This document shows positions 35,600-47,328 of a DNA stretch of 64,000 nucleotides, in pieces. The first letter of the stretch is position 1; each line of letters begins with the position of its first letter. The notes beneath the pieces are model-generated. The model worked only from the letters and a program-made list of their open reading frames with translations. It was not told the origin of the DNA and did not search any database. Source of the stretch: Neodiprion pinetum (lineage: Eukaryota; Arthropoda; Insecta; Hymenoptera; Diprionidae); NCBI RefSeq assembly GCF_021155775.2, contig NC_060235.2:16924693-16988692 (forward strand), in the 5' to 3' direction. A program made the position numbers and the translations under genes.

Positions 35600-36784
35600 A
35601 ACCATCAGACGCGGTCGCCTCACTAATTTTTTTTCATTAAATTAGAGTTAATAAATTATTAACCATGGTATGAGGACTTATCAAAATGTTGAATGATAAA
35701 GTAATTTGTCGTAACAATATCAGCAATAATAATAATAATGATGACGACGATGGTCATGATAATAATACTCGTTTCAAATATGGTTTTCTTTATTTTGTAG
35801 AAAACTGCGTGATATTAATATAATTGTCATTATAATTTTACACCGAATAATAATATATTTCAAAATATAATTTTTTTTCTGTGAAAACGCTGCAGCCTGC
35901 CACCAATACGACTTTTTCACGTTTTTACTCTCTTTATTAACTTTTTCTGTATATTGTTATACGTATAAAGGGACTCCAGGAGGGGTTTTCGGATAAAAAA
36001 GAAATTTCTCCCGCACCATAATTTATCAAGCAAATGGCCATCACCATTTCGTTGAAATATATGTACACAATATGTTATATACGTAGACAGGCGTGTTTTT
36101 TTTTTTTTTTTTATTTACCTATTTATTAATTCATCGATTAATTAATATAACTACGTGGTGCGTATAAGTTCAAGTTTAATGAGTCAATGAGTCAGGTTAT
36201 CGAAAGCCATTAAACATCAGAGAGCGGAATAGTTTCAAAGAAAGTAATGAAGAAGTTGCCCTCTTCTGCTACTGCAGGAGGTAAGAATAGACAAGCAAAT
36301 GAATAAATAAATAAATAAATACAAAATACGTAAGTTAGATTGATGGATAAGTTGCAAGCGGCGGTACGGATTTTGATTCTTTTTTCCCCTGTTTTATAAA
36401 TATTTTCGTCAATTCTTACTAATCTCGGCTCCACTTATGCGTATAGGTATTCTTTACATCAGTTCTGCGCGAGTCTGTGCAATGATATAGGATACAACTT
36501 AGTACATACATACTTATATTTAAATATATAATATACACACGCGTGTGTGTGTCTGTGTCTATATTCTTTAAAAAAAAAATATATATATATATTTCAGTCG
36601 GCAGTCAGATATAGGGGATCCATGCAAGATAACAGAGAAACAAAGAATGGAAGATTATACGAGAGAATAAAGCCTCTTGTTTTTTTTTTTTTTTTCTCTT
36701 CTCTTTTTCAAAGCTGCGAAGACAACGGAAATTAATTGATTACTCGGTATATACATGTTTGTGTATACATTTCTCTCTCTCGCT

Positions 36785-36785
36785 C

Positions 36786-36816
<31 letters not shown>

Positions 36817-36850
36817 TTATAATACTGTATATTATATATATATATAATAT
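36785..36850. repeat. (TA)n microsatellite and TA-rich palindrome
   Basis: A TA run at about 36786-36812, then a self-complementary TATATTATATATATATAATATA segment near 36825-36850 with AT-only sequence. It is able to extrude as a cruciform. Confidence 0.9.
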
Positions 36851-38076
36851 ACTGTATTCAATAAGAATTATATAATAGTTACGAATCACCATCATTTCAT
36901 CGGTTCAATTATTCACCTCTAATATTTATTTATTATAAGATAACAGATTTTTTTTGTTTCTTTATCCTAGTTTTTCTATTCCAGTTACACACCACTTAAT
37001 ACGAGAGTTCGCTTTGGAAATTTGGAACACGTCTTCGTTTTTATTTATTTTTATTTGTAATCTTCACTTAATTGTAATCTTCTTCTGTCTCTCCCCCTCT
37101 TTGGGGGAATCACAATAGTATCGGAAACATCTTGATCACAAGTAGATAGCCGCTGTCTCACGTCGTAAGATATTTTTTACAGATTTGTATTCCTACTAGT
37201 GTTATTGTTATTATTATTATTATTGTTGTGATTATTATTATTATTATTATTACCCCTAGTAATTTGTTTCTTAGTACTTTAATTATAAAATCATAACTAT
37301 GATCGAATATTAAATTTGTATATAGACACATATGCGTGGATATATATATATATATAATCATAATGTTCCTGCGCAACAACGAGCGAATTTTTCCTATTAT
37401 AAAAAGTTTCAGCTGCTGCTCTTTTTCCGCGGTTTATGCGTATTTCATTATCATTATTCTTGTTATCGTTAATATATCAAATGTATCATATTATTAGTAT
37501 AATTATTATAATAATCATTATTACATTTACGATCGTCAATAGTTTCAGTTCAACTATCACTATCGTAAATTTATAACTTGAAAAAACTTGTTTCGCCAAA
37601 AACGCCAGTCTGGTATTCTTTTAATTTTCGTCAACTATATTTGACGAGGGTCGATATTTTCCTTATCTCTTTTTGCATTACAGACATTAAGGCAATTGTT
37701 CGTACCCTTTGCGTCAAAAATTCATAATCAATCCACTATATGTACAACTCGTTTCGAACGCCATTAATCGCCTGAAACACCATGTTTTCCTTCTTCGATC
37801 GAATCAAGTAGATATTTTAATGGTCTAACCCAATAGATGAGTTGATTAATTAAAACTATAACAAGTTGTATCGATTGTTTATCCCCAAAAACTCAAAAAA
37901 CGAGGATAAAAATTATCGTTCCAATTTCGCTTTGAGGAAATATTACACAATACTGGGTTTCTTCATCGTTGCAAACTATGCCTCCTGATATCGCGCCATG
38001 TAACATGTACTCAGAATTTCGAATTACAAGTAGTAGAGTAGCAGTAGCAGCAGTAGTAATATTAATAATGATAGTA

Positions 38077-38084
38077 ATAACAAT

Positions 38085-38121
<37 letters not shown>

Positions 38122-38160
38122 GCAACAGCAACAACAACAACAACAACAACAACAACAACT
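38077..38160 (+). repeat. (AAC)n microsatellite
   Basis: About 80 bases of AAC/CAA units with two AGC interruptions, flanked by AAT and GAT-type triplets on both sides. The apparent poly-Thr and poly-Cys ORFs are artefacts. Confidence 0.95.
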
Positions 38161-41100
38161 TACAACAATGATGACCATGATGGTGATGCTGATGCTGAAG
38201 ATGATGACGATGATGATATTTTTAACGTTATTTACACAGAAAAAAATCGTAACGTAAAATATAAGAAGCGGTGATGGTAGTAAAATTATTAACAGTGCTG
38301 CTGATAATGTCACGTGACTATTATAACTGTAAAATGTATATTATTAGCTTTTGTTCCTTTCATTTTTTATTCCGACTGTGTTGCATATTAAAATTTCACA
38401 ATCAATTACCAGTGACAAGAAAGCGAGGGCCTAGTCATTTCCGAGTATACTTGCTCCTTACTTAAGGCAGTAACCTGATTTAACTTATTTTGCTCATCTA
38501 TCCCAAGATTCGTCGTTATTCATCGTCGGCGATGAGATAATTGTACATTTTTCCTATACCGAGGAAATAAGAGAGAAAATAGAAAGAACTATTTTTTTCA
38601 CTGGCTTCCGGTTCCTCGAATCCAAGTTAGTGTTATACGAATTTTTGAAATTTTTATTATCTGATGTTCACATAATTGGTACTTGTAAGCCTTGTAATTG
38701 ATCGTGCAATTCTTGGTACATGTAAGAAGAAAAGCAAACAAAAAAATTAAATATCACTAAAATAAATGATGTCGATATATCAGAAGTACGTTTATTTTTC
38801 CCTCCCTCGTTGACCTGCTTATTTTACATTTTCTATTGTTGTGCAATAATTTATACACGGGCAACGCTATTCAGAGTAACGCTAACGAGAAATACTAGAT
38901 AGAGGAAACCTTTTGTGTCAAAAATGAAAAACGGAAAAAAACAAAAGAAAATCGAAAGAACAAGACTTACAAACGCGTTTTTCGATCAGTCGCTTTTATT
39001 GATTCATTCGGTTATTCATTTATTTACTCATTTATTCATTTCAAATTCATCTTTGTCAAGGCATAGTTAGTCCGTTTGATCGGAACTGTGGCCTATACTT
39101 TCGTAATAACAATAGTAATAATAATAATAGCATATAATAATAATAGTAATAATGATAGTATTGCCCATTAAAAAATAATAATGATAAAATTAGTATTATT
39201 ATTACCAATTGTAATAAGAATAATAATATTAACGTTATTAATAATAATAATTATGAAGGTACCAGGATATTGTATAAGAATGTCAAGAAGCAAGGTGCGC
39301 CATCACAAGGCGGTCGAAGTGAATAATGGTAATCCTGTGTGTGATGGAGCTATAGACAGCAATTACTTCATCTTCAGGTGTAGTGAATAATTTAAGAAAA
39401 ACCAACAATTCGTGAGCGAATTGTACGTTATGAGATATTTAATCGAATTATAGAAAATAAGTAAAAGAGCCCGAAAAAGAAAGGAGAAAAAATAAAGAAG
39501 AGTTCAATCAACTGTGAAGTTGTATTTCGTTTTATATTCCGTAGACCGTAAACATCTGACATCCAGCTTCAGAATGTGTGTTTTCGTGTTTATGTTTCGC
39601 AGTGACTCCGTCTGGTGTGGTACATTCATCGTTTGCCGTCATTCGTCTTTATTTATTCATTTCTTGTATTCTGTTGACTCATTTTTTCTTTTCTTTTCTT
39701 TTTTTCTTTTTCTTGTTTTCTTTTTACCTTTAATCTGTTTATTATATACGTATCAGCTTATATACACATACACATATGCGTGTATGTGTACACGTATATG
39801 TACATATATATTCTTTTTTTCATCGGAGAATCATATTGTTATTGAACTACCTAGCTTAATATTTACAATGTTTTACTTTTTATTTGCTCTTGGCACTACA
39901 TAGATTTCCTCATTTCATCTGTCTTTCCATATTTTTCATACTATGTAGTTTATTCTCACCTTCTTGTTCCCGCCGATCTTACTTCCGAAACAATTTACCT
40001 CCTTTCGTTCGTATTTTGCTCGCAGAAACATTCGCAACATTTGTCGTAATGTAATCACTATTGTAATCATTATAACTATTAATATTATTATTATTATCGT
40101 TATCATTATTATTATTAACATCATTATTCACTTATTAGTTCAATTTATTCTCGTACGTTTCTCTGCGCACGTATTCGAATATTCACGGGTGAAAATCGAT
40201 ATCGTAATTTCTGCTAAATATATATATATATATATATATATTTATACATGCTATAAACTGCGACTGCAATGCCAATCAACGATTTTTTGTTTTTTAAGTC
40301 TTTATTCAATTCATTTAGTTTTTTATTTAATTTACGCCTTTATTCAATTTCTCTTCTCTCAAATTCGTTCATTTCAATGGAAACATACGTCAACACCAGA
40401 GTATTTCGACAATCGTCCAAGCACGTCCCCATCCGTCATCCGATACATCACGTATTTCGCCAGTTTTTTTCTTCTTTCTCCTCATTTTCTCTTCGATCTT
40501 GTATGTGTAATTAACATAATTGATATATTCGATCATCGAATGTGTTTTTCTTCTTCTGACATATCACCTGTCATTCACATCCACACTCGCTCGCTACTTC
40601 TTCCCTTTTCAGATAGGAATAACCAAAGATCACAGGCTGAGCGACGGTGACAGCAGAAATACGCGCGTCAGGCAAACTCATCCATCAATAATTATATCTA
40701 TTTACACTGTCGTAGGTTTCAATTTTATTATCTCTCTTTCACTCATTTCTTTACCTAATTAATACAATTTTCATTCTCTCTCTCTCTCTCTCTCTCCCGT
40801 TTTCTCTACTGTAACTTTGGACTTGTTTTGAGATCTATATTAATAGACTGGCCTCTCATGTGTAATTAAGCTATTATCGTACACCCTAGCAACTCGTAAT
40901 ACGCGTCAACAGAGTATCTGGATTGTAATGTGTAAAAGAAAAACCAATATAAAAAGAACGTCGAACCCCTTCCGTCTCCGTCAGTTCTTTACGATCGTTC
41001 GTCACTTTTCCAACTCATAATACCATCTCACAAGTTTCATTTCTCAATTTTTTTTCTACTCTTTCCTTCTTCTTATTCTCTTTGTCAAATTTTAATTCGT

Positions 41101-41559
41101 TATACCTATTAGCAAACAGATTCAACGTCAAAAGAAAAAGAAGAAATGAAAGGAATGAAAAAAAATCTACTACTAACAAAACGAGATTTGAAGCCAGCTC
41201 GTAATGTTGTTAATTAATCGTAACGAAATAGGTAATACAGTTTTACAGGTTTTATGTGTGCATGAATGTATGTAATGTATTTTTCCCTATTATTTAGCAT
41301 TGTTTTAGTGAATATGAGAAAATATGCACCGATATTGGAGGTTGAGAAATATGGAGAATAAAATTCAATTACTTTATTTTATTTATATTCAATTACTTCA
41401 TATATATATATATATAATAATAATAATATATACCATAAGTTTGACTCTGTCAGAATGAACTTAGGTTTTATTATTATTACCTTTCTTTCTTTCTGTCTTT
41501 TCTCTTTCGCTCTCTCCCTTTCGCTCATCATACGTAATTATCATTACAATAATAATTAT

Positions 41560-41571
41560 TATTACTACGAC

Positions 41572-41605
<34 letters not shown>

Positions 41606-41660
41606 GTTATTATTGTTGTTGTTGTTGTTATTATTGTTGTTATTATCATCATCGTTATGA
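41560..41660 (+). repeat. (TTA)n and (TTG)n microsatellite
   Basis: About 100 bases of TAT/TTA triplets changing to TTG triplets and back. Other shorter TTA tracts lie at 37200-37255, 39110-39170, 40080-40125 and 63160-63181. Confidence 0.95.
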
Positions 41661-42295
41661 ATTCCCTAATATAAGGAATCAAGAATAAAAGTTTCACAAT
41701 TATCATTATTACATCTGCATCTTCGGCTTAGCGTCGTTTAACAGTATTTTACACCTGCACCTTGGTTATTTCAATATTACATACACGTGCACATAATGAA
41801 TTTATGCAAATAAGACAAAAAAATCTCACATCCAGCAATTACAATCTTGCCTCGTGGTCGCGTAAAATTTGTCACGGTCTCATTTTCCTCCTTGACTTAC
41901 GTCGAAGGGACGAAGGGAAGAAAATCGAAATTTCAGACATCTCGTGCCTTTTTCTGCTCTCTATCTTCATCATCATCTTTTTCTTCTTTTTACTCAGTAT
42001 TCCTTTCACTTGAGAAAATCATTCTGCCGGAGTGTGATAATCCTTCAACTATTATTTTGTGATGAGAGTTGATTGGGAGTCAGCCTTTTATTCGTTAATT
42101 TCCGCCACCTCTTGCCGCGGCCGTTTCGTGATCATCGTTGAACGTTGAAACTCAAATAATTAGGAACAACTAAGCCAAGCGCAGCCACATCGACGGCATA
42201 ATTATCATCGACGGCGAGGCGACAACAGCGTAATAAAATTTTTTACTTAAACCCAGGCAAGAAGTAATCGTGCGCGAGCACACAACCGCCAAGGA

Positions 42296-42988
42296 TCAGA
42301 CGTGTTGATGAGTTTCGTCAGTTTCGCACGGCACTACCGTAAGACTAGACAAATTACTCAGATTACTACTCGACTCGGAGTAGCTGGAAAGGGTTGGCCT
42401 CCTCGGCACGATAACCGAGGGCGTCGAACTACCGGAGTTTGGAAACTTTCTGAATACTTTGAGGAGTGAACTGCCGGCACTGTGACACCGCACTATTCTG
42501 TCCGGGGTGTCAAGCAGGGCCGCCTGACTCCTGTAAGCAGGCGGACTCTCACTGTCGAATACTGTCCGATTTGGCGGCGGCCTAACGCACTTCTGGTAAA
42601 TCTCACTCTCCTGAAACAAGCCGACGACGGAGAATTAAAAATGAGAAACAAAGAGAAGATAAGGGAAGAAGGGGGGAAAAAAAAAACCAAACGGCTCTGC
42701 AAATTTCAACAACCTGCGATTCCTCACCTGCTCGGGGTCGCGAAGATGAAGTCCGGCGTGCGCTCCGTAAGGTCGCTCCTCGCCGTCGGGTAGCTGCAAC
42801 CGGGGCGGAAGGTCCAGGGCCAGATCCTGGCGTACGCTGCTCGCCCTGACCGCCCGATCCTTCGTCGCGGCGACGACGTCGTTTTCTACTCTCGAGGTCG
42901 GTCCATCCTCCTGGAGGCTTCCCCCGAGCCCGCCGCGACCTCCTCGACCACCGCTTCCCACCTCCATTCCACCGCTAACCGACAGCAT
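42296..42988 (-). CDS. PMEPA1/LDLRAD4-like protein, last two coding exons (partial)
   Basis: Exons on the minus strand: 42988-42728 (acceptor TATATTTCAG, donor GTGAGG) and 42610-42296 (acceptor TTGTTTCAG, TGA at 42298-42296). Both are in phase 0, 191 codons. The diagnostic block is DLPPRLQLPDGEE...LHLRDPEQ followed across the intron by RPPPNRTVFDS. It parallels the cytoplasmic tail of vertebrate PMEPA1 and LDLRAD4 (LSDGEE, LQLRDPEQ, PPNRT). In those proteins PPNR is the SMAD-interaction motif and PPxY motifs recruit NEDD4-type ligases, damping TGF-beta signalling. Here one PPAY motif remains (ESPPAYRS). The position of the first PY motif reads ERPYG and looks degenerate. The rest is Ser-rich. 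A Met follows the acceptor directly, so a short isoform could start here. The family's membrane segment should lie upstream and was not found. Confidence 0.75.
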
Positions 42989-43180
42989 CTGAAATATAAC
43001 GACATACTTGAAAGATCGGTAATCGGGAGTATGAAAAACTGATTGCGAGGTAGGAAGTGTAATGTAACGATTAGGTACGCGTTCATTCTTTCTCACATTC
43101 ATTTTTCCGACGACCCGATAGAACTATGTACGTATATAAGATTTACCCTCGATTAGTCATTGCGGATCTGCGATCTCATG

Positions 43181-45063
43181 ATATTTATTAGACTGGGCCA
43201 AAAAAATTGACTATTTTTTTTTTGAAAAATATATTGAGAATATCATTCAGTGTGGCAAAAAAAAAATTTCATGAAATTTTAAGCCCTTAATATTAACTTT
43301 AAGAGGTCTATCATCGCTATTTTTGATTTTTAGTAATAATTTGATGTTTTACGTCAGAACTGTCGAAATATTGAAGTGAAAAAATTTATGTTCACTTATC
43401 CCTTCATAAAATTAAATTCCCTACAAAAAAGGTCTGATTATAGATTTTTGTCAAACAAGCCGTTTCCGAGTAATTAAGCTTAATAAATTGATATAAAATT
43501 TCTCGATTTGACTTTTTTAATTTGGAATTTCGTGACTAACGAATCAATGAATGTATAAAAAAGATCGTGACAGATTCTTAAGGGATCGTCTCAGTGTGAA
43601 ATTTTCGAAAAATTGTTTGTTTTTTTTTGCATTATCGTATAGTATACACTGTTCTAAACATTCTCTCAAATTTTTAAATCGAAATTCAAATTATTACGGT
43701 CGCTACAGCGTTTCTTGTAGAAAGGGAACGGGTTTTCTACCTGCGCGAGTACTAAGGTGCTTAGGTTCTATAACCTTGCAGAATAAACTGTCCAAGCATT
43801 TCAGTTCGTTTTTGACATCCACCACGGATAGACGTACGAGAGAAACCCCCAAGAAAAAAATCAAGACCTGGCATCGCCGATTGATCGTAAGTAAACGATT
43901 TATATAAACTTTTCCAACTTCAATCTTTAAACGCGTTTTTCTCAGAATGGTGTTTTTCAAAACGGTTTCCACTCTCAAAGGAAGAGTTTTAAAGATATCT
44001 AGTTCCAATTTCAGGAGAATATTTTAAACGTCATTCTTTATCGCGCTATGGAAGCTTTTTTTTTTTTTTTGAAAACTTCCTATTTTTTTTTACGAAAAAC
44101 TGTCGAAAAAAAGGGCCACATTCGACACTTTTTGTTCAAACCGCCGCCATTTTGTCAAATTTGAAAAAAAAAAAAAACCCCTCCATAGCGCGATAGCGAC
44201 TTTCCTACAGATCAATAATCTTTTTGAAATTTTTTTTTCAGATCAAAATTGCGACCGTCATCGTGGAAACCGTGCAGCACCTTTTTTTTCACGTGAAATT
44301 ACAACAATTTATACAACAATGATGCACTCAATAAATAAACTTTAAAAAAATCATTTTGTATTCTTCATAAACGTATTTATTTATGAAAAAGAAAACCGGA
44401 CCGATTAGTTTATTTGAACATTAAAAAAAAAATTCGCGAAAATCAGTGATTTTTCGGAGGGTCACACTGAGACGATCCCTTAAAGGAAATTTAATGTTCT
44501 ACAAAAAAGATCTCTTAATATTTTTGCCTCAATTTAATTTTTCAAAAGTTATTCTCAATTGAAATTTCAAGTTTTTCTTCAATTTTAATTGAGAATAACT
44601 TTTGAAAAATTGAATTAAGGCAAAAATATTAAGAGATCTTTTTTGTAGAACATTAAATTTCCTTTAAGAATCTGTCATGATCTTTTTTATACATTCATTG
44701 ATTCGTTAGTCACGAAATTCCAAATTAAAAAAGTCAAATCGAGAAATTATATCAATTTATCAAGCTTAATTACTCGGAAACGGCTTGTCTGACAAAAATC
44801 TATAATCAGACCTTTTTTGTAGGGAATTTAATTTTATAAAGGGATAAGTGAACATAAATTTTTTCACTTCAATATTTCGACAGTTCTGACGTAAAACATC
44901 AAATTATTACTAAAAATCAAAAATAGCGATGATAGACCTCTTAAATTTAATATTAAGGGCTTAAAATTTCATGAAATTTTTTTTTTGCCATACTGCATGA
45001 TATTCTCAATATATTTTTCAAAAAAAAAAATGGTCAATTTTTTTGGCCCAGTCTAATATTTAT
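43181..45063. mobile_element. long-TIR, non-autonomous DNA transposon with 8-bp target duplication (hAT-like)
   Basis: The element spans 43189-45055. Direct repeats ATATTTAT lie at 43181-43188 and 45056-45063. The TIRs start TAGACTGGGCCAAAAAAATT. The left arm is 43189-43599 (411 bp) and the right arm 44462-45055 (594 bp, or 410 bp after removing a nested insertion). The arms are nearly identical. The target duplication fits the hAT pattern nTnnnnAn and the TIR start is close to YARNG, hence hAT-like by inference. The 0.86-kb interior has poly-T and poly-A tracts and no transposase. Arms this long would form a large hairpin if transcribed. Confidence 0.88.
44484..44663. mobile_element. 180-bp palindromic MITE with TTAA target duplication (piggyBac-type), nested
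   Basis: TTAA lies at 44480-44483 and 44664-44667. The insert starts AGGAAATTTAATGTTCTACA, ends with its complement, and is a near-perfect hairpin with about 80-bp arms around a short loop. The matching place in the opposite arm (TTAA at 43578-43581) lacks it, which proves insertion after the host element formed. Confidence 0.9.
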
Positions 45064-47071
45064 GCTATACGCACTTTGGCGTGCGCAGACGATAATATAT
45101 GTGTATATTATTAGACGCGAGATTACAAGGGGAGGCGGAGGAGGTAAAGGACGTTAATATTGCTGATTAGTCGCCGCTGGAAGACTATAATAAAATGTAG
45201 GCACATAAAAGCTGAATATTGTTGCGTATCGTACGAGACACACGTTCAGCAGGCGATGTGCGTCAAGTATGAGGTACCTGAACTCTCCAAGAGAGATTGC
45301 AGAAAGTGTGTGAAAGAGAGAAATAGAGACTCGGTTGCAAAAACACAAGGACATGCATACGTACATACATCCATTCGTCCACAGTTGCGATGAATTCCAG
45401 GGTTATCAATGGAGGTCTCTGTCCGTTCAAAAAGACGACAACACGCAGTTAAGGCAGACGTTATACGGCGAGATATCGCAGTGTGTTTTGACTATCAGTT
45501 TCGCGGTGTATAATAATATAGGTATGTATAATATAAGTGCTCTGCACGCGTAAGAGCGAGCAGCATTGTGAATGTGGCAAGATGAAGGAGAACAATACTA
45601 TAAGAGTGGTAATAATAGAATGGAAAAAAAAAGTTAAAAGAAAAAGAACCGCTCGATCGTGATTAGTTTTTATTTAAGCTTGTTTCGTCGGTCATTGTGG
45701 TCGTCCAACTAGTCTGCCCGGTTGCTGTCGTTATAACGTCTGGCTACGATAACGGATAACACACAGGCATAACGATAAATACACACGGGCCTGCAGCAGT
45801 CGACACAAACGATGAGAACTGTCCGTGCAAGCAGATACCGACTTCGCAATCTCCCGGCTAACTCACTAACTCAGTCTAAAACCCACACGCGCAACTCTAT
45901 AACTGCAAATGCAGTCTCTAAAAGATAGAAGGCTCCAAACAGATTATATGTATACCTCTTTTCTCTCCTTTATACCGCACGGCTGCGGCGGAATTACACA
46001 CGAACAATACAAGAGTTGCAGAAATACATACATACATACGTGTACATTAGTTTCGCAAATCTTTGTATAACCATTTTTCGAAAAACACACTCACTCACTC
46101 TCACTCCCTGGACGCTACATGTATAACAATATCTGTTTGTTCAACTAGTGGCAACGCGTGGAGAGGCGGAGCTTCGTTCCCATATGCTTTTCTACAGGGG
46201 AGGTCAAAGACCCAAAAATTGAAAGCCAACCACGTCAACAACTGAGCGATTTAACCGCTTATATGCCGAATTAATTTTTCACACCAAATACTTGAACGGA
46301 TTCGCAGCCAGCCCCGTGCGTGAATTCATGGTGGGCACAAAAAATTTCTTGATTTTTCCCTGACTAAAATTCGAACCAATAACGCCATTTCGAGTGTCTA
46401 ACAAACAAAGCTTCGAGTAAATACGTTTTCAAAAACATGTTTATGATCTATTTAATGGTCATGGAACCGAGCACGAAAAAACTAAGTATTCTTCGAATTT
46501 CGTGAGAAAACCTTTCTTCTTTACCGTTCCATCACACCGCCATAGAATACTTCGTCTTTTGCCTAACTTCCCGGTTTTCCCTGACCAGTGGCTTGCACCA
46601 CGAAATTGGAAACTCAAAGACTTCAAACTCGCTGTTACCTGTGATTAAAAGACATGAATATGATAATCCTCCGGAGAAGGCGTTCAGAGTGTGGATTTCT
46701 TCTTCTGCTCGAATAATGGAAAAATCATCACGATTGATCCGAGAGATTTTCGAGGATTGCACGCAGCTAGCGCGGTTAACGGTAGAAGTTTAGAAAATTC
46801 TGACTCACGGTCCGTGATTCACCGTCGCTTCCCTCTTATCCGCAGAGAAAGAAGAGAGTGAGAGTGCAGCATCTCTCGTCGACCCCATAACGCCGGTTTG
46901 AGAGCGACTAGCGATGGGGTCAGGAAAATATACAACCGACTCCAACACTGCGGGGTGCGTCAGACGTACCCGATCCATGCATCATCCAAACGCAGCGACA
47001 CCCCTTCTTGTTCGTGGATGTAAGATTTTATCATTCGTCCTGCAGCGTTGTGCAGCAGTATTAAAAACACC

Positions 47072-47097
47072 GGGGGGGGGGGGGGGGGGGGGGGGGG
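47072..47097 (+). repeat. 26-base homopolymer of G
   Basis: An unbroken run of 26 G after CACC and before CCGCG. It could form a G-quadruplex. Homopolymer length in an assembly is often wrong. Confidence 0.9.
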
Positions 47098-47300
47098 CCG
47101 CGTGGCGCGAGAAAAAGGGAAATTAAGTGCACCACCAGCAGCAGTAGCAGCACAAGCGGCAACGGGACTGTACTTATTGATCGGCCACGTCGCAACGCAA
47201 CCGTTGAGTTTGGTTTAGTTCCGGCGATGATGGCCTCTGGTGCATCTGGTGCATCGTATCCGAGGATGAGACGGCCGTCCCGTAATAGACCGGCATCATT

Positions 47301-47328
47301 CTTTCATTCATTCATTCATTCATTCATA
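47301..47328 (+). repeat. (ATTC)n tetranucleotide repeat
   Basis: About six ATTC units in tandem. Confidence 0.9.

Larger units (their letters stand above)
35600..42295 (-). other. AT-rich, microsatellite-dense region downstream of the PMEPA1-like gene
   Basis: No coding signal. Long runs of ATT/AAT, AAC, TA and poly-T are present, with many TTTATT (minus-strand AATAAA-like) sites. The nearest part may be a long 3' UTR of the PMEPA1-like gene. Apparent ORFs here encode poly-Thr, poly-Tyr, poly-Ile or poly-Cys and are artefacts of the repeats. Confidence 0.55.

Noticed and set aside
38062..38313. poly-Thr and poly-Cys ORFs on opposite strands
   Set aside because: Pure products of the AAC microsatellite.
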